A stretch of 64,000 bases of DNA. It comes from Janthinobacterium fluminis. Lineage in GTDB: Bacteria; Pseudomonadota; Gammaproteobacteria; Burkholderiales; Burkholderiaceae_D. A program made the translations under genes and the position numbers. The stretch spans positions 124,001 to 188,000 of the forward strand of contig NZ_JAQQXR010000005.1 in the NCBI RefSeq assembly GCF_028595325.1, in the 5' to 3' direction. Position 1 is the stretch's first letter. The number at the start of each line of letters is the position of its first letter. A model generated the notes under the pieces. That model worked only from the letters and a program-made list of their open reading frames with translations. It ran no database searches and had not been told where the DNA came from. Positions 1 through 12,863 of this stretch are shown here, piece after piece.

Positions 1-321
1 ACCTTTCTATTATTCTCGCTGGCCCCGGTTTTCCCGGAGGAATTGGCGTTACTGGATAATTTCGCCTCGGTGGGAATCGCGATATTTTATAATGCGCTGA
101 TATTGCTCGCCGCCGTTTTGCTATGGGGGCGGAAATACGAGAATTTGCGGGAATTGAGAAATTCCGTATTTAAAATCTGCGCCGTGCTATTGTTTTTCTC
201 CGGGGTGCTGACTTTATTTTTCGTGCCCGAGGATCATGCGCTTGCGGTGCTGATTATTGCTTTTGGGGCGGTGCTATTGGTGCGCTCCAATGCAAGCGGC
301 AATGCCGACGTCAAGCGCTGA
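1..321 (+). CDS. Small membrane protein, 5' end outside window
   Basis: The frame is open from the first base, so the true start probably lies upstream; an internal TTG at 43 is a possible but weak start. The visible 106 residues are hydrophobic, with about three membrane segments (roughly residues 1-10, 25-42 and 57-95), a short charged stretch GRKYENLRELRN between two of them, and a polar C-terminus ending ADVKR. I do not recognise the family. It is convergent with the minus-strand patatin-like gene, 11 bases away. The region is clearly less GC-rich than the rest of the window (ttt, att and aat codons are common), which may indicate transferred or weakly expressed DNA. Confidence 0.5.
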   Translation, partial: TFLLFSLAPVFPEELALLDNFASVGIAIFYNALILLAAVLLWGRKYENLRELRNSVFKICAVLLFFSGVLTLFFVPEDHALAVLIIAFGAVLLVRSNASGNADVKR

Positions 322-332
322 TGCGTGCATGC

Positions 333-1424
333 CTATGGCGCGGCACGGTTGTATTTGGTGGCCAGGCGCATGCGCGGCTTTTCCTTGGCCGCGGCCCGGG
401 CGAAGGCTTCGCGCGCCCGCCCGTAGCCATACTGCCACTGCGCCTCCACATGCGCGACGAAGCGCTGGTAATCGGCCGGCATGACAAGGCGGATGCGGTT
501 TTCGCGCCAGCACAGCTTTTGCTGCATGCCGCTGGTGCGCAGCACCTGCTCGACGTCCGACGAGTCGATCCACACGTCGGCGCGCTGGCCGTGGATGTGG
601 CGCAGGCGCTGGTTGCCGTCGATGCCCAGCACGGCCCGCAGCGCCGGAATGGCCGCGTTCTGGCTGAACGGCGCCTTCATCTCGATCACCACCTCGCGCG
701 CCATGCGCTGCGCCAGTTCAATGGGGAACAGGTCGATCACGCCGCCCATATAGTGTTCGCCGTCGCGCGAGTGGCAGCGGAAGTAATACATGTCCGAAAT
801 GGAAATGCGCACCGCGTCGCCGATCGGCATGGTGGTGTCGGTGAGCAGGCGCGGCGCGATGGCGTTGTCGCCCCATTCCGGCGTGCTCAGCGGCGAGTGC
901 ATGCCGGCGAGCAGGGCGGCGCTGCGGGCGTCGCCGAAGACGGTTTCGGCAAACAGCTTGCGCCCGGCGCGGAGCTGGCCGACATCCTCCGGCTCGAAGA
1001 GGATTTTGCCGCCGACGATGGCGACGGCGACACCGCCGTCGCCCCGGCGCGGCGGCAGCGGCAGTTGCGCCGGGATGTCGAAGAAGTAGTCGCCGAACAG
1101 GTCGGGGATCAGCTCGGTGCGGCCTTTTTTGAGGCGGCGCTTCAGGGCTTCGACGAAGGAGCGGCCGATGGCCGCCTTCGGCGTCGATTGCAGGCCGCGG
1201 AGAAAGTCGTACATCGCCGGCGAGCTGACCCAGGCTTTGCGCTGGGCGTCGTCGGGCAGGGCCTGGATGACGGCGGCGGCGATCGAGCCGCCGCAGCTGG
1301 CCAGCAGCAGGTCCGGTGGATTGCCGCTGTCGACGGCGGCGGCGTACATGCCTAGGTAATAGGGGAAGCGGAAACCGCCGCCGGCCATCACCATGCAGCG
1401 CTGGTATGGGTGAAATTCTTTCAT
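333..1424 (-). CDS. Patatin-like phospholipase family protein with altered catalytic motifs
   Basis: 363 aa from the ATG at 1424; the frame stays open upstream but patatin-like homology begins only here. Patatin proteins are Ser-Asp acyl hydrolases. The oxyanion-hole glycines are present (Gly15-17, AGGGF), followed by a nucleophile-elbow-like LASCGGS (residues 41-47), in which the usual first Gly of GxSxG is Leu and Ser43 is the expected nucleophile. The usual DGG/DGA catalytic Asp motif appears as YMGGVID (Met226-Gly-Gly), so the canonical Asp is missing. The protein may use another acid or be a non-catalytic member. It has no signal peptide. It lies 83 bases downstream of the TonB-dependent receptor on the same strand, with a GC hairpin (1473-1494) between them. 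Confidence 0.75.
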   Translation of the reverse strand: MKEFHPYQRCMVMAGGGFRFPYYLGMYAAAVDSGNPPDLLLASCGGSIAAAVIQALPDDAQRKAWVSSPAMYDFLRGLQSTPKAAIGRSFVEALKRRLKKGRTELIPDLFGDYFFDIPAQLPLPPRRGDGGVAVAIVGGKILFEPEDVGQLRAGRKLFAETVFGDARSAALLAGMHSPLSTPEWGDNAIAPRLLTDTTMPIGDAVRISISDMYYFRCHSRDGEHYMGGVIDLFPIELAQRMAREVVIEMKAPFSQNAAIPALRAVLGIDGNQRLRHIHGQRADVWIDSSDVEQVLRTSGMQQKLCWRENRIRLVMPADYQRFVAHVEAQWQYGYGRAREAFARAAAKEKPRMRLATKYNRAAP

Positions 1425-1507
1425 GGCCTGACATAATGCACCAATCGCCCGCGCAACGCCAAGGGCGGCGTGCCCCGGCGTCGCCACGCCGGGGGCGGCG
1501 TCGGCCG

Positions 1508-3625
1508 TCAGAAGTTGCTGTGCGCCGTCAGTTGCACGCTGCGCGGCGCGCCCAGCAGCCAGCGCACGCCGCCGCTGCCCGATACCGCATAGTCGCGGTC
1601 GGCCAGGTTTTTCACGGCCAGCGTCAGCGCCAGCGCCGGCGAGGGGGTGTAGGCCAGCGACGCGTCCAGCACGGCGTAGCCGGGCAGGCTGGCCGTGTTG
1701 GCCGTGTTGCTTTGCCGCTTGCCGGTGTAGCGGGCGCCGAGGGCCGCCTGCCACTGCGGCAGGAAACGGTAGGCCGTCCACAGATTGGCGACGCGCTCCG
1801 GCACGCCGGTCGGCGTGTTGCCGCTGCGCGAAACCGGCTTGCCGGCGATGATTTCGTTGAAGCTGTCGTAGCGCGCGCGCAATAGGGCGACGTTGGCGTC
1901 GACGCTCCAGCCGCGCACCGGCTCGGCGGCGAACGCCAGTTCGAGGCCGGTCGAGGACTGTTGGCCGATCTGCAGCGTGACGTTGGCGTTGTCCGGGTCG
2001 CGCGACAGCAGATTGCGCTTCTCGATCTTGTACAGCGCCACCGTCCATTCGCCCTTCAGCGCCGGCAGGCCGCCCTTGGCGCCCACTTCCAGCTGGCGGC
2101 CCCTGGTCAGATCGTTGTTGGTGCTGCCGTTCGGCAGCGACAGCGCGCCGCTGAGCGGGTCCGTGCCCGTGCCGTACTGGCTGTACAGCGACAGCGCCGG
2201 GTCCGGCGCCCAGATGGCGCCGACGCGGCCCGTCACGGGCGCATATTGTTTCGCCAGGCTGACGCGGCTGCGCAGGTCGTGGTTGTCGAAGCTCATCTGG
2301 TCGCGGCGCAGGCCGGCCACCAGTTTCCACTGCGGCGCGATGTCGAGCACGTTCTCGGCAAACAGCGCCGCCGTTGTCAGCTCCGAGCGGCGGCCGGGCA
2401 GCGTCGCGACGGGGCTGATGAAGTTGCCGGGGACGATGTGCTCGGGGTTGACGACGCTGGCGCCGCCGTAGGGGGCGTTATTGCTGTGCAGTAGCTTGGT
2501 GCGATACCAGTCGAAGCCGGCGACGAAGCGGTTCTTGCGGCCGGCGATCTGGCCGTCGACGCTGGCGTCGAAGCGGTTGCCGCGCTGTTGCTGGTCGTGC
2601 AGGATTTCCAGATAGTCGCTGCGGTTCACCTGCGTGCCGGCCGCGTTGAAGGTGTAGGTTTCGGCGTTGCGCCAATGGCGGTCGCTGTTCAGGTAATAGG
2701 TTTCGTTGCGCAGGCGCAGGTTCGGCGCGGCCTGGTACTCGACCTTGACGCGCCAGACGCGGTCGCGGTAGGCGGCGCGCGCGTCGGCGACGTTGAAGCT
2801 GCTGCGGCGCAGGCGCGCGTCGAGTTGGCCGTTGCGCAGCGGCGTGCCGTAGTAGTGGGCGTCGTCGTTGTGGCCGGCGTCGAGCGACAGCGTGACGTTC
2901 AGGGCGCGGTCCGGACGCAGCGTCAGCGCCGCCGACAGGTTTTGCCGGGCCGCCGCCATATCGCGCCGATAGCCGCGGTTCTTTTCGGCGTCGGCATAGA
3001 CCGAGTAGGCCAGCATGTCGTTGAGCGGCCCGCTCAGGCCGACGCCGCCGCGCTTGCCGCCGTAGGATGCGGCGCCGAGGAAAGCCTCGCCCTTGCTGCG
3101 GTCGAAGCGGGGGCGCCGGGTCACGTAGTTGACGGCCGCGCCGATGGCGCCGTCGCCGTACAGCACCGAGGCGGGGCCGCGCAGCACCTCGACGGACTCC
3201 AGCGGCCAGCTGGAAAACGGGTAGGTGATGGTGCCGGAGGCCACCACCAGGCGCGTGCCGTCGACCATTTGCGCCACCGAGTTGTGGCCGGCGAAGCCGC
3301 GCGCCACCAGGCTGGTGCCGCCGTTGCCGGGCGCCGGCGCCTCCGTCACGCCGGGCAGGCGGATGGCGACGTCCTGGGCGCGGGTGAGGCCGCGCTCGGC
3401 GATGTCGGCGCTGCCCAGGCTGCTGACGCTGGCGGGCGTCTCGCGCGCCGTCAGGTCCAGGCGCGAGCCGGTGCCGTTGTGCTGGTCCAGGCCGAGGCTG
3501 CCGCCGGCGGCGGCGCGGGTTTCCGTGACGTAGACGGTCGGTAAGGTGCTTTCCGCGCCGTTGGCGGCGCAGGCGGACAGGCTGGCAGCGGCCAGGGCCG
3601 TCGCTTGAAATGCTAACTTCTTCAT
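1508..3625 (-). CDS. TonB-dependent outer-membrane receptor
   Basis: 705 aa. An N-terminal signal sequence (MKKLAFQATALAAASLSACA) precedes a plug domain: TVYVTE resembles a TonB box near residue 30, and the plug shows VARGF, SVEVLRGPASVLYGDG and NYVTRRP motifs around residues 105-170. A beta-barrel follows, ending in Phe as outer-membrane barrels do. Such receptors import ferric siderophores, haem, cobalamin or other ligands using TonB-ExbBD energy; the ligand cannot be read here. LSAC in the signal sequence matches a lipobox, but lipidation would be unusual in this family. No convincing Fur box lies upstream. The patatin-like gene follows on the same strand. Confidence 0.9.
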   Translation of the reverse strand: MKKLAFQATALAAASLSACAANGAESTLPTVYVTETRAAAGGSLGLDQHNGTGSRLDLTARETPASVSSLGSADIAERGLTRAQDVAIRLPGVTEAPAPGNGGTSLVARGFAGHNSVAQMVDGTRLVVASGTITYPFSSWPLESVEVLRGPASVLYGDGAIGAAVNYVTRRPRFDRSKGEAFLGAASYGGKRGGVGLSGPLNDMLAYSVYADAEKNRGYRRDMAAARQNLSAALTLRPDRALNVTLSLDAGHNDDAHYYGTPLRNGQLDARLRRSSFNVADARAAYRDRVWRVKVEYQAAPNLRLRNETYYLNSDRHWRNAETYTFNAAGTQVNRSDYLEILHDQQQRGNRFDASVDGQIAGRKNRFVAGFDWYRTKLLHSNNAPYGGASVVNPEHIVPGNFISPVATLPGRRSELTTAALFAENVLDIAPQWKLVAGLRRDQMSFDNHDLRSRVSLAKQYAPVTGRVGAIWAPDPALSLYSQYGTGTDPLSGALSLPNGSTNNDLTRGRQLEVGAKGGLPALKGEWTVALYKIEKRNLLSRDPDNANVTLQIGQQSSTGLELAFAAEPVRGWSVDANVALLRARYDSFNEIIAGKPVSRSGNTPTGVPERVANLWTAYRFLPQWQAALGARYTGKRQSNTANTASLPGYAVLDASLAYTPSPALALTLAVKNLADRDYAVSGSGGVRWLLGAPRSVQLTAHSNF

Positions 3626-3787
3626 ACGCTGATGGGGTTTTTCTGAACTGGATGGGTGGATCGGGCAATGCAGCGGCCACCCCCCTGTTGGCGGGTGCTC
3701 TGGCGATGGCTGGAGAGGGTGACGCGGGATGGCGCTGCTTGATATGGCAATCTTACTGCAATATCAACATGCAGTCATTTGAAAGAT

Positions 3788-3805
3788 ATTCATGGTCGCA
3801 TGAAT
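3788..3805. promoter_or_regulatory. Operator-like inverted repeat upstream of the TonB receptor
   Basis: ATTCATG-GTCG-CATGAAT is a perfect 7-4-7 inverted repeat, followed at once by another half-site (ATTCAT, 3809-3814). It lies 163 bases upstream of the minus-strand receptor start, in the only non-coding stretch between the receptor and the acetyltransferase. It does not resemble a Fur box. A regulator-binding site is inference only. Confidence 0.3.
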
Positions 3806-3849
3806 GAAATTCATATTGCCCGGCACGGCCTGCCGCCGTGCCGGGCGCT

Positions 3850-4377
3850 TCAGAGCGCCTCGAATTCCGGGCGCAGCAGCGAATACACGACGACGTCCAT
3901 CGGCGTGCCGTTCTCGGTGGAGGCGCCGCGCGCCACGCCTTCCTTGGTGAAGCCGCATTTCTGTGCGACTTTTTCCGACGCCCCGTGCCCCGCGATGAAG
4001 GTGATTTGCAGGCGGTGGAAATAGCGCGTCATGAACAGGTAGCGCACCATGCTTTTCAAGGCGTCGCTGGCATAGCCCTGGCCGCGGTCTTCCACCTTGT
4101 AGATTTTATAGCCGATCTCGAAGCCGTCGTACAGCGCGTTCGAGGGGAAGTAACCGATGTCGCCGACCATGCGCCCCTGCTTGTCTTCGATCAGCAGGCG
4201 GCCGTTGTGTTCGCCCAGCAGCGCCGTTTCCTGGAACTCGCGCTTGAGGGCCGGGCCAGATTTGAAGCGGATCGAGGAGTATTCGCTCAGCGTGCCGACG
4301 TCGTTGAGCGCCTCGATAAACGGATCGAGGTCGGCTTCCTTGAATGGTCTGAGATTGCAGCGTGTTCCTTTTAACAT
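3850..4377 (-). CDS. GNAT acetyltransferase (RimJ/RimL type)
   Basis: 175 aa, complete, Acetyltransf_3-like. The N-terminus (residues 1-20, GTRCNLRPFKEADLDPF) is typical of RimJ/RimL proteins. The acetyl-CoA pyrophosphate-binding motif is DRGQGYASDAL (about residues 97-107), followed by the C-terminal HGASEKVAQKCGFTKEGVAR segment characteristic of the fold. Enzymes of this group acetylate N-terminal amines or small molecules; the substrate here is unknown. The gene stands alone on the minus strand, flanked by the parC terminator region and the receptor promoter region. Confidence 0.85.
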   Translation of the reverse strand: MLKGTRCNLRPFKEADLDPFIEALNDVGTLSEYSSIRFKSGPALKREFQETALLGEHNGRLLIEDKQGRMVGDIGYFPSNALYDGFEIGYKIYKVEDRGQGYASDALKSMVRYLFMTRYFHRLQITFIAGHGASEKVAQKCGFTKEGVARGASTENGTPMDVVVYSLLRPEFEAL

Positions 4378-4468
4378 CCTGTATTACCCCCGAAATTAGG
4401 TGATCAGCAAACGGATACGTGAATGGATGTTCAATGTTATCAAATATTGCATGCATTGTGTTCGGGCG

Positions 4469-4497
4469 AAAAAAAAGACAGCGGCGCTGTCTTTTTT
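4469..4497. terminator. Bidirectional intrinsic terminator after parC
   Basis: A run of A, then GACAGC-GGC-GCTGTC, then TTTTTT. The symmetry allows it to stop transcripts from both strands. It sits 24 bases beyond the parC stop codon and is the natural end of the parE-hscC-J-parC unit. Confidence 0.85.
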
Positions 4498-4520
4498 CAT
4501 GGCGGCGATGGCCGCCCGCC

Positions 4521-6848
<2,328 letters not shown>

Positions 6849-6896
6849 GGTGCCTGTTTCAAATTGGGTGCGCCGCAAGGCGCGAGACAAAAATGG

Positions 6897-8669
6897 TTAG
6901 GAAAAATGTAGCTCTTTACTGTCGCCGTGATACATATTGATCAGCATGAAAAATGCGACCGTTAGCAGGGCCGGAATCAGCAGCGGCAAATGCGGATCGC
7001 GCAACTGGTTCAGTTTCTCTCCGCTGAGGTCGGTAAAGATGGACAAGGCGACCATGCCGGGCCAGATGACGATGGCGGAAAAGACAAAGCGCGACAGGAG
7101 CAGGCCGGCGAAGCACCACAGCCAGAGCAGCGGCGCCAGCGCCGCGCCCGGCACGACGTCGCCCTGCCGGCAGAGGTACAGCAGCACGCCGCCGGCCAGC
7201 CAGCCGCCGCGCAGCTTCGTCAGCATGGCGGGCGGCAGCGCCAGCGTCGCGCACAACTGTTCTCCGCCGCGCACCGCCAGCATGGCGATGCAGACGCTGG
7301 CGGGCAGGCTGGCGCTCAGGCCGAATGCGCCGAAGCCGCTGGCGGGCATGGCGTAGCCGAGCAGCAGCGCGAAGAGGGTGACGATAAACCAGTGCCACCG
7401 CCCCAGCATGACGGTGCCGGCGAACAGCGCCGCCAGCATGCAGCCGATCAGGCCCAGCGACACGGCGGCGCGCGTCAACGGTCCCGGTTCGGCGATGAAC
7501 ATCAGCAGCGACAACAGCAAAAATGGCGCCAGCCAGCCATGCTGCCAGGCCGGCTCGAAGCGGCGCACCTGCAGCAGCATGTCGAGGCGCGACTCCTTGA
7601 AGCGCCGCAGCGCCGCAAACAGGCGGGTTGGCGGCTTGAAGCTGTACAGCGCGCCCAGCCCGAAGGACAGGGCCTGGGTGAGGCCGAAGTCGCGCCATCC
7701 CGTGTCATCCGCGCAGAGGCGGATCAGGAACTGCAGCAGCAGGCCGGCCAGCAGGGAGAACACGGCGGACTGGATGAAATAGCGCTTCGCCTGCACCTTC
7801 TCTTCCCACAAGTCCAGCACCTCGGCGTCGACTTCGTATTGCAGCACTTCGGGGTGCTGCCAGCGGATCGCCGGGATGAGGCGCCGCATGGTGTTCGTGA
7901 AAGTGGCGTCCGGCGTATAGCGGCCGAGCTTCGGCCGTATTCCCGAGGCCAGCACATGCATGGCCTCGCTGCGCCCGGCCTGCTGCTGCAGATACTGCAG
8001 CGATTGCTTGGCGCGGTGGCGGTCGATGGCGCTGCGGGCCGCCTGCGGGTCAAGCTTGAGCAGGTGTGCGAAATTGTTCTGCCAGCCGAAATGCAGGACG
8101 AAGGCTTCGCGCAGCGTCTCTGGGCACGCGGCGGTGGCGCAGTATTGCAGGGCCTGGCGCTCGAACGCTTCACGCACCATGAAGTTGAGCATGGCGTCGC
8201 TGCTGTCGATGGCATGTAGTTTCAGGCGCGGACTGACATGGGCGGTCCCGATGAACGATTGCCAGATGGCTTGCGCCTCGCCGGCCGCGTCGGGCAGTTG
8301 CAGGTCGATCGCCGCCGCCTCCGCTTGCTGGCGGCGCGCCTGCGGCCGCGGCGCCGGCCCGGCGGCCGGCGCTTTTGTCAGCGACAGCGGGGGCGCGCCG
8401 GCGGGCGCGGTTTCGGCTTCGGCCTTGGCCTCGATTTCGGCCTCGGCCTCGGCCTGCGGCGGCGCCGCATCCGCATCCTCTTCCACGGCGCGCCACTGCG
8501 CCGCCATGCGCAGGGCATGTTCGTAGGCGTCGCGCAGTTGCTGGAAGGCGGCCGCGTCGTCGTCCGGCCGGTTCGATTTCAGCAGCGCCGCGTAGGCGCG
8601 CTTGATGCTGCGCTCGTCGCCGGTCGCGGCGATGCCCAGGATGTCCCAGACGCTGACGGCGCTAGGCAT
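6897..8669 (-). CDS. Membrane-anchored J-domain-like protein, probable HscC partner
   Basis: About 590 aa. The start is either the ATG at 8669, which shares one base with the hscC stop (TGATG), or the GTG at 8672. Residues 5-55 form a J-like domain: WDILGI, then helix [14 protein letters not shown], then [11 protein letters not shown]. The Hsp70-activating HPD tripeptide appears as Arg34-Pro-Asp. A low-complexity Ala/Glu/Pro stretch follows (residues 65-120), then a soluble alpha-helical region to about 290, and then about eight hydrophobic segments to the C-terminus. E. coli pairs hscC with the J proteins DjlB/DjlC, so a dedicated co-chaperone role is inferred from overlap and order. The many membrane spans differ from the simple tail anchor expected of DjlC. 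Confidence 0.75.
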   Translation of the reverse strand: MPSAVSVWDILGIAATGDERSIKRAYAALLKSNRPDDDAAAFQQLRDAYEHALRMAAQWRAVEEDADAAPPQAEAEAEIEAKAEAETAPAGAPPLSLTKAPAAGPAPRPQARRQQAEAAAIDLQLPDAAGEAQAIWQSFIGTAHVSPRLKLHAIDSSDAMLNFMVREAFERQALQYCATAACPETLREAFVLHFGWQNNFAHLLKLDPQAARSAIDRHRAKQSLQYLQQQAGRSEAMHVLASGIRPKLGRYTPDATFTNTMRRLIPAIRWQHPEVLQYEVDAEVLDLWEEKVQAKRYFIQSAVFSLLAGLLLQFLIRLCADDTGWRDFGLTQALSFGLGALYSFKPPTRLFAALRRFKESRLDMLLQVRRFEPAWQHGWLAPFLLLSLLMFIAEPGPLTRAAVSLGLIGCMLAALFAGTVMLGRWHWFIVTLFALLLGYAMPASGFGAFGLSASLPASVCIAMLAVRGGEQLCATLALPPAMLTKLRGGWLAGGVLLYLCRQGDVVPGAALAPLLWLWCFAGLLLSRFVFSAIVIWPGMVALSIFTDLSGEKLNQLRDPHLPLLIPALLTVAFFMLINMYHGDSKELHFS

Positions 8670-10378
8670 CACAGGAAGCTTTCATTTTCAACCTGCTCAA
8701 GCGCCTGCGCCAGCGTGCCGCGGGCTTCGCGCACCGTGGCCGCGTCCTGGGTTTCCAGCGCCGCCTGGAAGCGCGCCGTGTGGTGCGCCAGGAACTGGCG
8801 CACGTCGCCCAGCGACTGCTCGTAAAGACGGTCGGCGCGGGCGATCAGCGTGCGGTTTTCCATCTTGTCGCGCGGGTGTATCTTCAGCTCGGCCAGTTCG
8901 GCGAAGCGTTTTTCGATGTCCTCCGGCGCCATCACGCCGGCGTTCTCGGTGATGACGACCTTGTGGCGCTCCTGGGTTTCCCGCACCGTGGCCTCGGCCT
9001 CCAGCACGCCGCTGATGTCGTAGGTGAAGCGGATGTCGACGGCGACTTCGCCGGCCTTTTTCGGCGGCACCGGGAAATGGATCTTGCCAAGGAAGACGTT
9101 GTCGGCCACCAGGCGCGATTCGCCCTGATAGATCGCCACCACCAGTTCCTTCTGGAAGTCGGATATCGTCACGATGGATTCGCTGCGCGACACCGGCACC
9201 GTCGAGTTGCGCTCGATGATGGGCAGGTAGTGGCCGGCGTCGAACTGCTTCGGCCCGATCTGCCGCGAGATGGCGATGCCGAGCGAGTAGGGCGCGACGT
9301 CGGTCATCACCACCTCGTCGAGCGCGGCATCGCGCATCTTCAGGCCGGCCTGCACGGCCGCGCCAAGCGCGATGGCCTCGTCCGGGTCGAGGTGGATGTC
9401 CGGGAAGCGGCCGAACATGCGCGAAACCAGCTTGCGCACGATGGGCATGCGGGTGGCGCCGCCGGCCAGCACCACGTTGTTCAGCTCGGAGGCGCGGATG
9501 GTGGCGTCGCGCAGCGCGCTCTCGACCGGCGCGCGCAGGCGCGCCATGAGCGTTTCGCACAGTTTCGCCAGCGTGTCCTCGTCGACCTCCCAGCTGTAGT
9601 CCTGCTCCTGGTAGCGCATCGTCATGCGCGCCGTCGGCTGCTCCGACAGCGCCCGCTTGGCGCGCTCGGCCTCGTCGCGCAGGCGTTGCTGCTGGCGCGC
9701 GTCGAGCGCGTCGCCGCCGATGGCCTTTTTCAGGCCGCTGCGTTCGAGGAAGGCGTCGTGCAGCGCCGTGACGAAGTCTTCGCCGCCGAGGAAGTTGTCG
9801 CCGGCCGAGGCGCGCACCTCCATCACGCCCTCGAACAGTTCGAGGATGGAGACGTCGAAGGTGCCGCCGCCCAGGTCGAAGACGAGGAATTTGGATTCCT
9901 GGCCGGCGTCCTGGATGCCGTAGGCCAGCGCCGCCGCCGTCGGCTCGTTGAGCAGGCGCTCGACCTTCAGGCCGGCCAGCTGGCCGGCGATGCGGGTGGC
10001 CTTGCGCTGGGCGTCGCTGAAGTAGGCCGGCACGGTGATGATGGCCTCGTCGACGGGCTCGCCGAGCCAGGCTTCGGCGTCCTCCTTCAGCGCCCGCAGC
10101 AGCATCGACGACAGCTCCTCGGGGCGGAACTGCCTGCCGCCGAGGCTGACGCTCTTGGCGCTGCCCATATAGCGCTTGAAGACGGCCGCCGTCAACTGCG
10201 GGTGGGTCTGCAGGCGCTCGCGCGCGGCCCTGCCGACCAGCACGCTGCCGTCGTCGTCGAGGCCGACGCAGGACGGCGTCAGGCGCTCGCCGAGCGCGTT
10301 CGGGATGATCTGCGCGCGGCCGTCGCGCCAGAACGCGGCCAGGCTGTTGGTGGTGCCGAGGTCGATGCCGATGATCAT
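8669..10378 (-). CDS. hscC: Hsp70-family chaperone HscC
   Basis: 569 aa, shorter than DnaK (about 638) and matching the HscC subfamily, which has a truncated lid. The N-terminal ATPase shows [12 protein letters not shown] (phosphate 1), [12 protein letters not shown] (phosphate 2, about residues 168-180), and an adenosine motif [11 protein letters not shown] near 300. The substrate-binding region contains SLGI, followed by a shortened C-terminus. HscC is a specialised Hsp70 that in E. coli works with DjlC rather than DnaJ. Here the gene lies directly between parE (one base upstream) and the J-domain gene (overlapping stop/start), so these genes are almost certainly co-transcribed. Confidence 0.9.
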   Translation of the reverse strand: MIIGIDLGTTNSLAAFWRDGRAQIIPNALGERLTPSCVGLDDDGSVLVGRAARERLQTHPQLTAAVFKRYMGSAKSVSLGGRQFRPEELSSMLLRALKEDAEAWLGEPVDEAIITVPAYFSDAQRKATRIAGQLAGLKVERLLNEPTAAALAYGIQDAGQESKFLVFDLGGGTFDVSILELFEGVMEVRASAGDNFLGGEDFVTALHDAFLERSGLKKAIGGDALDARQQQRLRDEAERAKRALSEQPTARMTMRYQEQDYSWEVDEDTLAKLCETLMARLRAPVESALRDATIRASELNNVVLAGGATRMPIVRKLVSRMFGRFPDIHLDPDEAIALGAAVQAGLKMRDAALDEVVMTDVAPYSLGIAISRQIGPKQFDAGHYLPIIERNSTVPVSRSESIVTISDFQKELVVAIYQGESRLVADNVFLGKIHFPVPPKKAGEVAVDIRFTYDISGVLEAEATVRETQERHKVVITENAGVMAPEDIEKRFAELAELKIHPRDKMENRTLIARADRLYEQSLGDVRQFLAHHTARFQAALETQDAATVREARGTLAQALEQVENESFL

Positions 10379-10379
10379 A

Positions 10380-12377
<1,998 letters not shown>

Positions 12378-12469
12378 ACGTGTTCAAGCTAATAAAGGCG
12401 GTTCTGGGTTTATGCGGACGCCTGCGCATTCTATCCTCAACGGGCGGAAATGGCGGAAAACGCCGTTGC

Positions 12470-12542
12470 AACATTGGGGTCAGGTCTAGACATGGCGGTT
12501 TTTCGTCGCAAAACCGCCATGTCTAGACCTGACCCCAATGTT
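12470..12542. repeat. REP-like palindrome, family A
   Basis: A perfect 33-base inverted repeat (12470-12502 and 12510-12542) around a 7-base loop. Core: GGGGTCAGGTCTAGACATGG. The same core recurs three times at 53134-53238. It lies between the divergently transcribed parE and kdp operon. The transcript would form a long hairpin, but without a T-run specific to one strand. This is typical of intergenic REP/BIME elements mobilised by REP-associated tyrosine transposases; no such transposase gene is in the window. Confidence 0.85.
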
Positions 12543-12580
12543 GCTTATGAGAATTATGCCTGCGGGGCCGGTATTTTTGT

Positions 12581-12610
12581 CATTTTTACGTTTTGTTTAC
12601 ACCCCCGTCC
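12581..12610 (+). promoter_or_regulatory. Putative KdpE-binding site in the kdp promoter
   Basis: A T-rich tract followed by TTTACACCCCC (12581-12610), about 75 bases upstream of the first small ORF. From memory, the E. coli kdpFABC promoter has a very similar T-rich/TTTACACCCC element bound by phosphorylated KdpE, and a downstream CCTTCCGG-TATC segment that also has a counterpart here (12648-12660). kdpE is encoded at the end of this same operon, so feedback control is expected. The match is by eye only. Confidence 0.55.
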
Positions 12611-12684
12611 CTAGTCTTTACGACATTTTTAGACGCTTCCCGATAACCTTCCGGCTATCAAAACAAACCTGACTGGGGATGGTG

Positions 12685-12777
12685 ATGGATATCGTGTATC
12701 TCGGCTTGCTTGCCGTGTTTTTCCTTGTCGTGTGCGGCTTCGCCGTCGCCTGCGACACATTGGGAGGTCCGCAATGA
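12685..12777 (+). CDS. 30-aa membrane peptide ORF preceding kdpF
   Basis: 30 codons from the ATG at 12685, with a G-rich stretch (GGGGATGG) just upstream as ribosome-binding site. The product begins MDIVYLGLLAVFF, continues with a single hydrophobic helix, and ends CDTLGGPQ. Its stop overlaps the kdpF start in ATGA, so translation is probably coupled. It lies between the KdpE site and kdpF and is therefore the first cistron. It is not KdpF itself, which follows with its own recognisable sequence. It may be an extra small subunit or a leader peptide setting kdpF translation. I recall similar short ORFs before kdpF in other Betaproteobacteria but know of no function. Confidence 0.6.
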   Translation: MDIVYLGLLAVFFLVVCGFAVACDTLGGPQ

Positions 12778-12863
12778 ACGGGTTTTATGTGCTCGGCGCC
12801 GTCGTGGCGGCCGGCTTGTTGGTGTATTTGCTGGTGGCGCTGTTGAAGGCGGAGGAGCTGTGA
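12774..12863 (+). CDS. kdpF: K+-transporting ATPase small subunit KdpF
   Basis: 29 aa, the exact size usual for KdpF, with one transmembrane helix (about residues 4-23) and the C-terminal LLVYLLVALLKAEEL pattern characteristic of this peptide. KdpF stabilises the KdpABC complex in the inner membrane. Its ATG lies within the stop of the preceding 30-aa ORF (ATGA), and its TGA shares one base with the kdpA ATG (TGATG), so the first three cistrons are tightly coupled. Confidence 0.85.
   Translation: MNGFYVLGAVVAAGLLVYLLVALLKAEEL

Noticed and set aside
1508-3625. Lipoprotein signal (LSAC) in the first TonB receptor
   Set aside because: The match is short, the following Ala-rich region offers a normal signal peptidase I site, and lipidated TonB receptors are rare.
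3626-3849. Fur box for the first TonB receptor
   Set aside because: No stretch approaches the 19-base Fur palindrome, unlike 39847-39865.
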